From Carettochelys insculpta (lineage: Eukaryota; Chordata; Testudines; Carettochelyidae): a stretch of 64,000 nt of DNA. Under the pieces are notes generated by a model. It had not been told where the DNA came from. It did not search any database and saw only the letters and a program-made list of their open reading frames with translations. Below, one piece after another: positions 1 to 11,445 of this stretch; the first letter of the stretch is position 1, and every line of letters begins with the position of its first letter. The stretch lies in the NCBI RefSeq assembly GCF_033958435.1, contig NC_134139.1, forward strand, positions 201,111,501-201,175,500, read 5' to 3'. Made by a program: the position numbers and the translations under genes.

Positions 1-360
1 ACAAAAGCAGCTTCTCTGCCCTAGGTGTTATCATCTCTACATTAGGCTGACAATGGGCCATGTTCCCCTTGTCTTATCTTAGCTGCTTTTTCCTCTCTTC
101 ATACATATTATTGATAATGGGCCTTTTCCACCCTGACTGGATCAACCTTGTCAGCTCTGGCCCTCCCTTTTACTTGGACCCCACTCTTTAAGTATCCCTC
201 TGAAACCACACTGCCCCCCTCTAATGCATGTCATGAATTGGGTCTTTGCCCACGACAGATTATGCTCCAAAATATCTGTTCGTCTATAAGGTGCCACAGG
301 ACTTCTTGTTGTTCTCGAAGATACACACTAACATGGCTACCTCTCTGATACTGCTGACCT
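1..360 (+). repeat. Decayed Penelope-type terminal repeat, + orientation
   Basis: Bases 240-355 resemble the PLE terminal repeat seen better preserved at 24115-24215 and 47555-47665, including the 'taaggtgccacagga' block and the end 'ctctgatact'. The first 240 bases match the left part of the 47430-47560 copy only loosely. No gene is visible here. Confidence 0.5.
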
Positions 361-2375
361 CAGTTCATTTAAGGAAACTGCAGCTCTCAGCCCAGCCCAG
401 CCTAATGAGTCTCTAGTGTCCAAAGAGGAAGTCCCAGCAGCCAGAAAGGAACAGACAATCTGCATCCCTCTATTCTTTTGTATTGTCCAGCACCACTTCT
501 GTGATCTGGAGAAATTTCCTTTTACTCTGAGAGTGTCCCTAAGCCACATCATTGTACAAGCCTTGCCAAGGTGCATACCAGCATGTTTGCCTGTGAAATG
601 TTGGGCCCCAGATACAAAATACAGCCAAATCCTCTGGAATTGACATGGAAATGAAGCACTGAATCCCTGCACTTGCACACCTCAGGTTATGCACAACCTC
701 CCGGTTATATCAGCAAAGGCCACCAAAGAGCCCGTCAACCCTTTTCTACCTGCAGAAGTGTCCAACAAAAGGCTCCCATTGATCTCCTTCCCCTTGTTGA
801 TGAAAAATCATGGAACTTGCAGCATAGTTCTTATTCATCTGTCCTGCTCTTTCCTGTCTTCTTCTTAAACTTCCTTAAGGTGAGACCATAACGGTTCCTT
901 TACTCCACAGTTGTTGTAGGGGTGGTTCTGTGAGTTATCTCAGATAGTCTCTTCATTAGCTCATGTGCCATCTCATTGTACCAATTTGTACTTCTTTAAA
1001 ACTGTCATCAAACATTTCTCCAACCCAACACAGAGCTTCAAATCTTCACCAACATTTTCATGTCTTAGTCTTCATCTCTTTGAAGCTTGAAACCTACATT
1101 GGGTAGAAATCTGAACTTGGCAAATATTTTTTTCTCATTATAATGATAGTAAAATGGGCTTTCTGCTCAGGCGACAACTCAGAAAGCACTGCAAGTGCTT
1201 ATGAAAACACAGTAAGTTCCAGGTTGGAATGCTCACAGGGTGAGTGACTATGGGTAGAAGAGAAGCTGGGAATAGGGGTTTGGGTCAGCACACAGTGGTT
1301 GGCCCATCATGAGGAGAGGAAGAAGTGGAAATTAGAAGTAAGGGAAAGAGTAATATCAGGGTGTGTGGGGAGGTGGAACCCCACTACAGGAGAGGGAAGA
1401 AGGTGGTTTGGGAGGTGAGGGGGACAGGATAGGAAGATGGGGATTTAGGGTGGCTGGAGGGATGTCAGAGCTAAATTTTTCTCCCTGTGGTCATGATGAG
1501 ATCTACAGGAAGACACTTTCTCTTCAGGGTGCCAAACCCTTCTCCCTGCCTGCTCTGTGTGTCCTTGGATGTTCAGGGCCCTGCTTCTCTCTTTCTATCC
1601 CTCTGTCTCCATCTACACTAAGAGAAAAAAATAACTTTTTAACTTTGATTTTGTAATTCAGGAAGTAATAAGTTCATATTTCGCCATCCTCACCTCCCAT
1701 GTACTCCTCATAAAGTCAACTGATTGCTGTAACACTCAAATTGGCAAACATCGACTGTTGCAGTAGTGCATTGTGGGAAACCATCCAACTGTTCCCTCGA
1801 CCCTGTAGTGTTCTGGGTATGCTCACTGGTCTTTCACATCATTTTCCCACATTGTGTTTTCCTCATTCCCTCCCGTGCTAAACAAACGTCAATTTTTTCC
1901 CATTGAAAGGAAGGAGATGCAGGGCTCCCACACAGGCCCCAACAAAGTTTACAGAAATCTCTGTCTCCTGTAGCTCAATTCTCAACAGGCCATCCACTGA
2001 CTGTCCCCGCTCCTGTGATTGCATCCAATCCCTCAAAATAACACAGCGACCCCAACTGTATTCTCAAAGTTAAAAGAAAGAGGATGGAAAAATCTCGGAA
2101 AAAATGAATTTTTGACTTTCCCCTTCACTACACAGAAATTGCGAAGATGCGTGACGGCTGTGAAATATCATACACTGAACTGAGACTGCAAACAGGAATC
2201 TCAGCTAGCCCCACCTCCCTACATGTTTTTGAGGGGGTCAAAGCATGAAAACGCAGAGCAGATCTTAGTAAAATGATTTTATACATGAAATATAAAACCA
2301 GCAGGTGTCTGCAATGGACAGCAAACTCCCACAAATATTTTTGACATGCTGTGGGGTAGCAGGGGTGGGCAGGTG
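361..2375 (-). repeat. Inverted copy of the duplicon's downstream blocks
   Basis: Read on the minus strand, this stretch is collinear with 45190-47140 (two contiguous blocks there). It also matches the separated pieces 13360-14068 plus 21060-22240 and 28000-28739 plus 36130-37300. It lacks the LINE that separates the two blocks in the latter two copies, so it is an empty-site version. The junction with PLE sequence at about 2375 marks an inversion breakpoint. No coding exon is recognised. Confidence 0.7.
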
Positions 2376-2616
2376 CCATCTGCTCAAGACCCCCTCCATA
2401 TAATCACAGAAACAAATTTACGCAGATGCACCCTTTGAACACAGACCAGGTTTATCTACCTGCTACCCAAGATTCATAAACCTGAAAATCCCAGACGCCC
2501 CATCATCTGAGGCATTGGCACCCTCACCGTGGGATTGTCTGGATATGTGGACTCTCTACTTAGACCTGATGCTACACAACAAGACAAAAACTCATCAATT
2601 TCTGCCACAGAGGTTT
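2376..2616 (+). mobile_element. Penelope-like element fragment (reverse transcriptase N-terminal part)
   Basis: Translation on + gives a PLE-type stretch containing the LLPKIHKPGNP motif and, after a stop, GIGTL and GYVDSLL. The same fragment recurs in + orientation at 24300-24620 and 39190-39520, where it is the inverted 5' part of a longer PLE. Here only this piece remains. It has an internal stop and is dead. Confidence 0.7.
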
Positions 2617-3108
2617 TTTTTTTTATGAAATTAACTTTATTTCTCATGCCCAAATGTATTTAATCCTCTTTGAAATTGCTTTTGATAACTGAAATTAGGC
2701 AGGTTCCCTAAATACAGATCAAATATTGATGAAAAATACCTAATGCAAACACATAAATACACATATTCTATCACCAATTTTTCCCTTTGGGGGAATTGTG
2801 TTCTTGTTCTCCTCCTTGCACTAGGTCCCTTGTCCATACTCAGTGAGAGGTTGGTTTGTTTTCTTTTTTGTTTGTTTGTTTGGTTGTTTTTACCAGCAAG
2901 CAGGTATTTGCCAGATATAACTATTCATATTGTAATTTTCCCAAGGCAGAGATCTGTCAATTGCTCTTCCCCAAATTTCCCCGGGAATGTTTTCCATACT
3001 TTATAAACAATAATCATTGCAGTTAAGGGATTGCAGCAACCTTTAAGAACGTCACTTGAATCAAAATGAGATTTTGACACGTCATCATTCCAATCCTCTG
3101 CACATTAC
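2617..3108 (+). other. 5' flank of defensin copy A
   Basis: This is homologous to 39525-40019 and, more distantly, to 49500-49946. It contains a (TTTG)n-like microsatellite at about 2863-2895 that is also present before copy C. No exon was found, so it is the proximal upstream region of the gene. Confidence 0.6.
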
Positions 3109-3543
3109 GGCTACATCTACACTAGCCCCAAACTTCGAAATGGCCACGCAAATGGCCATTTTGAAGTTTACTAATGAAGCGCTGAAATGCATATTCAGCG
3201 CTTCATTAGCATGTGGGCGGCCACGGCTCTTCGAAATTGATGAGGCTCGCTGCCGCACGGCTTGTCCTGATGGGGCTCCTTTTCAAAAGGACCCTGCCTA
3301 CTTCGAAGTCCCCTTATTCCTATGAGCAGATGGGAATAAGGGGACTTTGAAGTAGGCGGGGTCCTTTCGAAAAGGATCCCTGTCGGGACAAGCCGCGTGG
3401 CGGCGAGCTGCGTCAATTTTGAAGCGCCCCGGCCACCCGCATGCTAATAAAGCGCTGAATATGCATTTCAGTGCTTCATTAGTAAACTTCGAAATGGCCA
3501 TTTGCATGCCATTTTGAAGTTTGGGGCTAGTGTAGACATGGCC
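3109..3543. mobile_element. Palindromic Harbinger-type MITE at the copy A TATA box
   Basis: The element is a long imperfect fold-back: its left half (GGCTACATCTACAC...) is nearly the reverse complement of its right half (...GTGTAGACATGGCC). It is flanked by TAC at 3106-3108 and TAT at 3544-3546. The unoccupied site in copy D is CACATTATAAATA, so the target was the TAT of the TATA box. Its termini match those of the full-length Harbinger at 14161-18861, and it has no coding capacity. A second member lies at 50261-50682. Confidence 0.8.
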
Positions 3544-3551
3544 TATAAATG
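3544..3551 (+). promoter_or_regulatory. TATA box of defensin copy A
   Basis: TATAAATG lies 84 bases upstream of the exon 1 ATG and is conserved in copies C (40731) and D (49947). The MITE ends immediately before it, and the target duplication preserved the box. Confidence 0.6.
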
Positions 3552-3736
3552 CCATGACTATCTGTCTTCTGTCTGTATCCAGCTCTCACCTCTGCAGTGA
3601 CATTGAGTTCCCAGCCAAACTTCAGCTATGAAGATCCTTTGCCTTCTCTCTGCTGTCCTCTTCTTGGTGGCACATGTTACTGTAGAAGGTAAGATTTTAA
3701 TGTGATGGAATGTGACTTTTCAACAATGTTTGTGAC

Positions 3737-4942
3737 TGTAGCCAGACAGAATCCCCCTGCTGTACTCCATCTTGCCCCTCTTATGTGCCTCAGAGCACAC
3801 TGCACAAAGAAATAGCACAATTTGGGAATGTTTTGAGAGCACACTGTCTGTTGGTGCCTCACAAACACAGATGTGCTGTGTCAGCATGACCCTGGACTGA
3901 AGAATACAGATAAGGGGGCTAATAGGCTAACCGTTGGCCTCGGGGCTTCAAGCTGCCCTTGGCTGGCATTGATAGGTGATCCATCCACACTTGGTCGCAG
4001 GAGGGGAACTTTACTGCCCGTGTGAAAGTTTGCCCCATTTCTATAAATTTAATTATCTCCGTCCTTACAAGTGTAACTGCCTTGTAAGCGCTGGTGTCAC
4101 AAAGACGAACCAGCACAATTGGTACCTAGAGATAAGGAAGAACCTACGTGCCCCAAGGGGGTATAAAGAGGGGCCCGGCCGCCTACTCTAACTGAGCTCC
4201 AATTTCCTGTGCCTGCTGGTCGGGTAAGGTTATTGCCTCCCCAGGATCTAGGGGACCCCCTTCCTCAAACAGTTCTTCCAAAGGGATTCAGGGAACGACC
4301 TCGGCTACGCCGGAGTCGAAGGACTCAGGGGTGAGAATTATACCTGCAATTTTTTTGTGCACATTTAATAGTAAGAGCTCTTTAGTCTGAGGCGTCTGGT
4401 CCTCAAATGGGTAACTTTCTCTAACTGACATGTCATTTGTACCATCCTACTACAGTAGCTAAGCAAATAGAGCAATAACAGTGTAACCATTAAGATTTTA
4501 TCTAACTTTTCCTGCAACTGTAACCATTAAGATTTTATATAATTCTGTAACCATTAAGATTTTCATTTCTGCTTTGTAATAAATAGTAACCATGTTTAAG
4601 CTTCAGCCTGAGTCCTTCTAGTTGCTGTAGCTCAGCCAAACACAAACAAAGAACCTTAGACGGTTTAGCTATATTCAGCCTGGTCAGTGGTAAGGTGCAG
4701 TAAGAGCTGAGCGTTGAGTGGTGCTGCCTCCACGGAGCAGACTCTTGGGGCACCCGTCAGCCTCACTGGCTGCCCACTGTGAAGGGACAGTCAGTCCGAG
4801 CAGTTAAAGTCTCAGGTGAATCTCGGGGGCATCCGTCAGCCATCTTGGCTGCCCACTGCGAAGGGACGGGCCGTTCCAGCAGCTAAAGACTTGGATGTAA
4901 AATAGGCTCACAGACCACTCATTAACCAGCCATCGGCTGACA
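3737..4942 (+). mobile_element. Solo LTR of an endogenous retrovirus, in copy A intron 1
   Basis: The boundaries come from aligning intron 1 with copy C, where the sequence is uninterrupted. The insert starts TGTAGCCAGACAGA and ends CTGACA (TG...CA), with target duplication GTGAC (3732-3736) and ATGAC (4943-4947). A TATA-like box (GTATAAAGAGG) lies at about 4161 and an AATAAA at about 4579. Two imperfect tandem repeats of about 85 bases occupy the last 200 bases, and a 20-base unit around 'gtaaccattaagatttta' is repeated three times near 4480-4565. It is the same family as the 3' LTR at 5954-6730, which is shorter. Confidence 0.85.
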
Positions 4943-5953
4943 ATGACCAAGTGAATAATTCCAAAGTTGGCCTAAAATTCTGTGCAATTTTTTCTTTAAA
5001 AATCTTTTTTAAAAGAGCTCTAGTGTTTACATTGTTAGCAGCAGATATTTGAAATATACCAGTGAAATAGTCCTTATACCAGGATGGTGCTTTTGATTTG
5101 CCAATGAAAATCAATTCATCCTGGTCTCAGTTTTAACCTGTGAAAATATTCCTAACATTTGACATACTGGAGTCCTTCAGAGACCAGTTATTTGCCCAAC
5201 ACTCTTCAACTTTCCTTATGAATGAACTGGCCCTAGCAGAGACCATGAAATCATAGCTGTTTAAGTTTTCCTTGATGGCACAGAATTACAGCTATTTAAC
5301 TATTATTCATTATCAAATAAAATGGTGCACAGGAAGGAAGATAATTGTCCTGCCCTGACCTGACTGGGTTTCCTTAAATGGGAAATGCCCATCATTCTGC
5401 AGTCACAACTCTTCTTGATGCAGCTGTTTCAACCAAAGTGAAAATTCTTTTTTTTGTACAGGTCGTCGCTGTCCTCCACCTCCTGTACCTTGGAGATCTC
5501 GATGGTGGTGTATCATAAGGGGAAGTTGGTGCCACTTTCAGAGATGTCCCCTTGTACTTACAGGATTGGAACATAAGAACATAAGAACGTCCATACTAGG
5601 TCAGAACAAAGGTCCATCCAGCCCAGTATCCTGTCTGCCAACAGTGGCCAGTGCCAGGTGCCCCAGAGAAGGTGAACCGAAGACAATGATCAAGCGATTT
5701 GTCTCCTGCCATCTGTTTCCAGCCTTTGACTAAAGGCTAGGGGCACCATACTTTACCCTTGGCTAATAGCCATTTATGGACCTAACCTCCAAAAATTTAT
5801 CAATCTCTTTTTTAAACTCTGTTAGAGTGCTGGCCTTCACAGCCTCCTGCAGCAAGGAGTTCCACAGGTTGACTGTGCGCTGTGTGAAGAAAAATTTTCT
5901 TTTATTACTTTTGAACCTACTATCCATTAATTTCATTTGGTGTCCTCTAGTTC

Positions 5954-6730
5954 TGTTAGCCAGCGGCCAGGTAATGTGCGGTGAGGTACCAACTATGCCC
6001 TTGTTATCATCCAAGACAATGATATCTTGATACTAGTTACAGAGCTCTAATTCTTTAGCTGTGCACAAAAAAAAAGTCAGAGACCTAGCATGGGTGTATC
6101 TTACCCTCTCTGTGTCTCTCGATACCAGCGTAGCCAAGCCGGATCGGTCACTCAATTCCGCGGAAAGACGAATACGAGGTTGGGCGTCCCCAGTAGTGGA
6201 CCTCGGGAGGCAATCACCTGACCCGACCAGCAGGTAGTTGGTTGAAATGCACTCAAAGTTAGAGTTCTGCTGGACCCATCTTTTATACCCCTTTTGGGTT
6301 GTGTATTCTCTTTCTTATCTATGGTGCCAGATCATACTGGTTTGTCTTTGTGACTCCAGTTTGTTACAAGGGCATTTCTACTTAGTTTGCACTTGTAAGA
6401 CAAGAGATAAACAATTTAGGAGTACAGGACATTCTTTTGTGCAGGCGGGGCACATCCCCTTCTGGGTGATTGTGTGTGCATCATATTGATCAATGCCAGC
6501 TGGGGTGATTTCTTGAGGGTTCCCCCCCCCTCTCATGTTGACAGTCTGGCCTGTTAGCCTTCTAGCTGTACTTTGTGCTTCTCAGGGTCACGATAAGCCA
6601 GCATATCTGGGCCTCAATGAGGGCATCAAAGACTATGCTGTCAGCAGCCATTTCCGTGCCCTGTGTGCTCCTCAGTGTGGGGGGGGAAAGAGCAAGCTGG
6701 CTTGTAAGGGGGAGACTCTGTCTGGCTACA
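5954..6730 (-). repeat. 3' LTR of the nested ERV
   Basis: A 777-base LTR with TG...CA ends and TATA box GTATAAAAGATG at about 6285 (minus). It shares with the 3737 solo LTR the terminal TGTAGCCAGACAGA, the block 'cctgctggtcgggt' downstream of the TATA box, and a T-rich stretch followed by GTGCACA. Confidence 0.75.
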
Positions 6731-6813
6731 TTCCACCCCCTGATGCACCACACTACATCCCAGAACGCAAGGTGGCGGTGATGCCAGCACCTTTTGCCCT
6801 CCTTGGGGGAAGT

Positions 6814-7857
6814 CTAAAAGTGCCCAATGATCCAATCAGTATGTGGGGAATCGCGGAACTGGCTAGGATCACTTGTCAGCTCCATGTATCGGATTTGCAT
6901 GGAGGAGATAGCCACGTCAATTAGTCTCCTAACGATGCACAGTGTTATGCAAAACACAACTACTATGATAAGAACAATCAAAATAGTGGTTACAATAGAA
7001 TGCAGGAATGGAGTAAGAGAAAATTCTAATTGTTGAGCTAACCATTTTAACCATGAGATCTTTCCATTCTTAGTTACAGCATTTGAGATTTTAACTGCAT
7101 CTTTGATGGCAGATACATCCTGTTTAATCTGTTCTGAGTGTTTACCTAAAAGCAGCAAGATTGGTTAATTACAGCACAAAATCCTCCTTGTTGGGCCAGG
7201 ACTACATACTTTGAGACCCACCCATCGCTTGCTGACACTCAGACAGAGAACAATTAGACAGGAAGGCAGATGGGAATTATGGTCTAATCCAGAAAGTTCA
7301 AACCAGTTACCTCTACCCACACCAGCGTGGGTGGGAGGACAGGACAAAAGGGCCCAGCTTAACCTTGGAGCTTCCTCGCACGCGATGGCTTCCACTCCGA
7401 GGAATTACAAGCAAGACACTCAGTTCCACGAAAGTTTAAACCGGTTACCTCTACCCACACCAACTTGGCTAGGAGGACGGGACAGAAGGGCCCAGCTTAA
7501 CCTTGGAGCTTCCTCGCACGCGATGGCTTCCACTCCGAGGAATTACAAGCAAGACATTCAGTTCCACCCTCCCAGCACCCGGGACAACAAGGTTGTCAGG
7601 GACTCAAATCCCAGCAAGCCTCATCCCGTTACAGGGTACAATAACAAAACCAGAACCAGAACTTCCCACCAATCATTCAGGTTCAGAGGGACAAACTTAA
7701 TTCCCAATGTGGTAGAGGAGTTCAGCAGGGTACACATCCAGCAATCCGTGGCACCAGCGGTGGAGACGATGGACTGGATGGCATTCCTGAGGGGATGCTT
7801 AGGCGTAGCAGAGGTCAGCAAGGTTGTCAGGAAGATGACGAGGAGTTCAGGTGCCAT
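6814..7857 (-). pseudogene. Retroviral envelope remnant (surface and transmembrane pieces)
   Basis: Two minus-strand open pieces look like one decayed env. The first, 7857-7621 (78 codons), starts with ATG and a hydrophobic leader and contains a CWMC motif of the CxxC type found in gammaretrovirus-like surface subunits. The second, 7158-6814 (114 codons), has a heptad-like stretch and then a long hydrophobic membrane span followed by a short basic tail. The region between them holds the 138-base tandem duplication and stops. No gag or pol is present, and the frame is broken. Confidence 0.6.
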
Positions 7858-9899
7858 GCTGTCATCTGGGTTGAAGGTAGCTACAACACAACTAGGCCTA
7901 TCTGGCTACAAGTTCTTATATTATGGGAACAAGTAAACAACTTTTCAATATTCACTTTCTCCACACCATTCATGATTTTATATATCTCTATCATATTGCC
8001 CCTCAATCTCCTCTTTTCTAGACTGAAAAGTCCCAGTCTCTTGAGCCTCTCCTCATATGGGACCCTTTCCAAACCCTTAAACATTTTAGTTGCCCTTTTC
8101 TGAACTTTTTCTAACGCCAGTATATCTTTTTTGAGGTGAGGAGACAACACCTGCATGCAGTACTCAAGGTGTGGGCGTACCATAGTTTTACATAGGGGGA
8201 GTATGATATTCTTGGTCTTATTCTCTATCCCTTTTTTAATAATTCCTAACATCCTATTTGCTTTACTGACTGCCACTGCACACTGCGTGGATGTTTTCAG
8301 AGAACTATCCAGTATAATTCCAAGATCCCTTTCCTGATCTGTTGTATCTAAATTTGCCCCCATCACATTGTATGTATAATTAGAGTTATTTTTCCCAATG
8401 TGCATTACCTTACACTTAACCACATTAAATTTCATTTGCCATTTTGCTGCCCAATCACTCAGTTTGCTGAGATCTTTTTGAAGTTCTTCACAATCTACTT
8501 TGGTTTTGACTATCCTGAACAGCTTGGTATCATCTGCAAACTTTGCCACCTCACTGCTTACCCCTTTCTCTAGATCATTGATGAACAAGTTGAACAGGAT
8601 TGGTCCCAGGACTGACCCTTGGGGAACATCACTAGTTACCCCCCCTCCATTGAAAAAATTTACCATTTGTTCCAGCCCTTTGTTTCCTGTCTTTTAATCA
8701 GTTTCCAATCCATGAAAGGATCTTTCCTCCTATCCCATGACCACCTAATTTACATAAGAGCCTTTGGTGATGGACCTTGTCAAAGGAATTTGCGGCCGGT
8801 GGTGCGTCTGCTGTAGAAGGGTAAGTACAGGATTCCACCAGGGAGATATTACTGTGCAAAGAGAAGTATTTGCTCCTCTGCTTTTATTTATCATCTTTTG
8901 TTTAATTCTCTTCGAGTCTTCTCATTTCAAACACCCATTCTGTTTTACTCTTAGTCTGCTTCTGTGTTTCTCGAATGGTCCTTCTGCATATTACAATAAC
9001 CTCACTGATGTCTCCTTCCCAGGCTGCCTATGGCCAGTTACCAGCTTGAGGGACTGTTATTTCTGCGTGAAACTGAGATTGTTCCGCTGAGCGATGACAA
9101 AATCTCCATCACCGGCCTTACAACATTGCTTGCTAGGAAGGTGGTATAGAGCCAGTTAGCTTGACATTATATTACTTATCAGTTGGGGAAACTCTCACAG
9201 AACTTATTTATACTGAGACAATCATTATACAGGGCAGGGGTTGTGGTCAGATTCAACCTTCTCTCTACTTTTTTTTTTCATTTTAGAGAAGAGAAAAGAA
9301 CAAAAATAAAGTCTTCAGGAGGGAGTGTGAGAGATATGTCCTCTTTGTAGCAGTCTGAAGTAATTGTATAACCAAAATGGCTGTTCTCCACAGACAGGCA
9401 GCATCCTATTTAAGCTTAGTTGAGAAAAACAAATGTCTACAAGATTTCAACGATATTTTATAGTTTCTCTGTGTGTGTCCATCCCAACTGAATAAAGAAC
9501 CCTGTGTTGCTTTGTGTCCTGATCAAGGTTTATATTTTAAAATACCTCAGGATTTATTTGTGTTATAGTCTCTGAAAGAAAGATGCCATTTTCTATAAAT
9601 AGCTCAGGATTAATTCAACCATAGTATTTTCTTGGTTGCATTCATAGTAAAAGAAAGGTGCCAATCTCTTTCCATAAAACCTCCATCTCTGATTATGAAA
9701 AGAATGGGTGACTGGTAGATAGCTGATCTCCCAGCACAAATTTCAGACTAAAAGGGATGATGTGACCCTTGAGTGTACTAACAGGGGAAACTCTAAATTT
9801 CTGACAAGTGCAACCTCTGCTGGAATACTGTGTCCAGGTTCAGATGTCTGGTATACTTACACACTAAGCTTGGCATGGAGCCAGTTCATAATCATAAAA

Positions 9900-10320
9900 T
9901 CACAGAAATACAGGACACACGACTCTTTGAGAAATCATGTCATTATTGATTTTATTACCGCTCCATGCGCTGATTAAGAGCGAGGTCAATTTGGCCATCC
10001 CAGAAAGGGATATGTCTGACCTGGTCTTAAAAACCACCAGTGCTGGGGATTCCACAACCCTCCTTAAAAAAATCTATTCCTGAGTTTAATGACGCTTTTA
10101 GTTTGATTAATTTTCTGAAGAGGTGCTCCAGCTAACCCGTAATGCATCTTAAAATAGTTACTTCTCCTAGCTTCAATGGTCATGGAGAACAATTCATCAC
10201 AATCTCTTTAATAACAGTCCTTGATTTATTTAAAGGCTTTACTAAGATCCCTCCTCAGTGGTTGTTTCTCAGGACTAAACAGACACAAGTTTTTTAACCC
10301 TTCATTATAGGTCCGAATTT
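9900..10320 (-). repeat. Ancient CR1/L3-type relic in intron 2
   Basis: It contains the diagnostic reverse-complement phrases 'aaaccaccagtgctggggattccacaaccctcc' (in part) and 'cctcctcagtggttgtttctcagg', typical of old amniote CR1 3' regions. It is present at the same intronic place in unit B (24868-25285) and copy C (41850-42260), so it predates the duplications. Confidence 0.6.
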
Positions 10321-10737
10321 ATTGACCCTTTTTTCATTCATTATTTTCCTTTACTTTGGAGTCTCCATCTTGTCATGTGTCTCCTTTTTAAAGATAAGTT
10401 TTGTCTTTGCCCTTCCCCGGTTCCCCTGTCCCGCTGGTTCTTCCACAGATACAACTACTTTTGTTAAAGTTCTGTGTCCACAGGATTCATGGGAACAGGA
10501 ATATATGCACTCTTCATCGATGGGAAAATTTCAGCTCTGCCTTTGATTGGTAATGGAATGTCATATGATTCTTGTTTTAGCGGGTATGGCCTCAGTCAGA
10601 GTGAAAGCAGCAGCAATTGTCCCTGAAGCATCTCTCAGAATCTGGAAGACAACGCGTGGCCTCTAAAATGCTTGGTGAATTTCCACATGGGAGCCTCTGT
10701 ATTCTGCATAATATCTTCTTACTCTTCTTTCAGTAAA

Positions 10738-11442
10738 AGCCACTGGTGGTGATGGTGTATTGCAAAAGTGTGCAAAAGTGAGTGATTTCATGGACACGCA
10801 GGGCTGCTATTTGTATTTCTTTTCTATCCAAACCCCTTTGCCTTTTCTCCAGCATGTTTTAATACAGAGCAAAGGGGCTGAGGGCCGTGCATTCAAATGA
10901 TTGCAAAGCAGAGTTCCTTAAAGGCCATTTACAGAAATCTCATCCGTGTCATATGTCCCAGGAACAGGCTGTGGCTCGTCCATGGCTGTCACTCTAAACA
11001 GATTCATGTGAGAAGGAGACAGTTGTGTCTCTGTCTTTCTCCACCACCACCCACTTAAGTCGCCCCAGCATTAGCTCCACTGAAATCCCATTTATTGGGA
11101 GGGTAGCAGCCATTTGCTTGGCAGAAGTTGCTCCCTGCTGTCTCCTATCTCTTCTGGCTGGCTCGCATCTCACAGGTAGATTTGTACACATGCCATAACA
11201 CAGGAGTTATGCTGAGCTGGGCCCTGCATTTCCACTCCCCATCACCATCAGCTGCAACTCCTGCCTCTGTTGTCACTTACCTTCCCCTGCCATGCTCTCT
11301 GTAGACACCCCTCCCCGACACAGAATTCTGCCCAACATGTGACCGAGAGCAGGGAGTGATTTTTGTCTTAACTACCAGCTTTCTGGATGTCAAACGTTTC
11401 CATTTCAATTGCTCCCTGCACCTCCTTCCAGATCCAGTTCAC
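10738..11442 (+). other. 3' flank of copy A
   Basis: Unique-looking sequence shared with 25694-26392, 42685-43391 and, more distantly, 52411-53100. No exon or RNA gene is seen. Confidence 0.5.
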
Positions 11443-11445
11443 ATG

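Larger units (their letters stand above)
5954..7910 (-). mobile_element. Deleted endogenous retrovirus: LTR plus env remnant
   Basis: The element begins TGTAGCC and ends TAACA on the minus strand. Its 5-base target duplication AGTTC (on +) lies at 5949-5953 and 7911-7915, within the CR1. A complete 3' LTR occupies 5954-6730 and is preceded on the minus strand by a purine tract (AGGGGGTGGAA). At the 5' end only about the first 10 bases of LTR remain before env-like sequence. The 5' LTR body, gag and pol are therefore missing. Inside, 7293-7567 holds a 138-base tandem duplication. Confidence 0.8.
5572..8784 (-). mobile_element. CR1 LINE inserted in defensin exon 2, itself split by an ERV
   Basis: On the minus strand the reverse transcriptase frame covers 8666-7914 ([14 protein letters not shown] and FADDT motifs). 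After the nested ERV it continues at 5953-5763 to the same C-terminal SINGY end as the CR1 at 34687. The 3' tail is (CATAAGAA)n on the + strand at 5572-5590. It is flanked by GGAA at 5568-5571 and 8785-8788. The 5' end is truncated near the FD.V motif of the reverse transcriptase. Several substitutions and frame changes make it inactive. Confidence 0.85.
3628..10604 (+). pseudogene. Beta-defensin-like gene, copy A, disrupted
   Basis: Exon 1 is 3628-3688: ATG, a hydrophobic signal peptide beginning MKILCLLSAVLFL, then donor GTAAG, phase 1. Exon 2 starts at 5462 after TTTTGTACAG. It encodes a cysteine-rich cationic stretch and is cut at 5571 by a CR1 LINE. The rest resumes at 8785-8820 (CGRWCVCC then donor GTAAGT). 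Exon 3 is 10581-10604, seven codons and TGA. Besides the CR1, exon 2 has lost one base between its fourth cysteine codon and 5561 relative to copies C and D, so it was frameshifted independently. The polyadenylation signal is AGTAAA (10732) where copies B, C and D have AATAAA. Intron 1 carries a solo LTR. The gene family would encode a secreted antimicrobial peptide; this copy cannot make it. Confidence 0.85.

Noticed and set aside
7211..7936. A 241-codon + strand open frame
   Set aside because: It is antisense to the retroviral env remnant and is lengthened by the 138-base tandem duplication. It has no domain-like composition.
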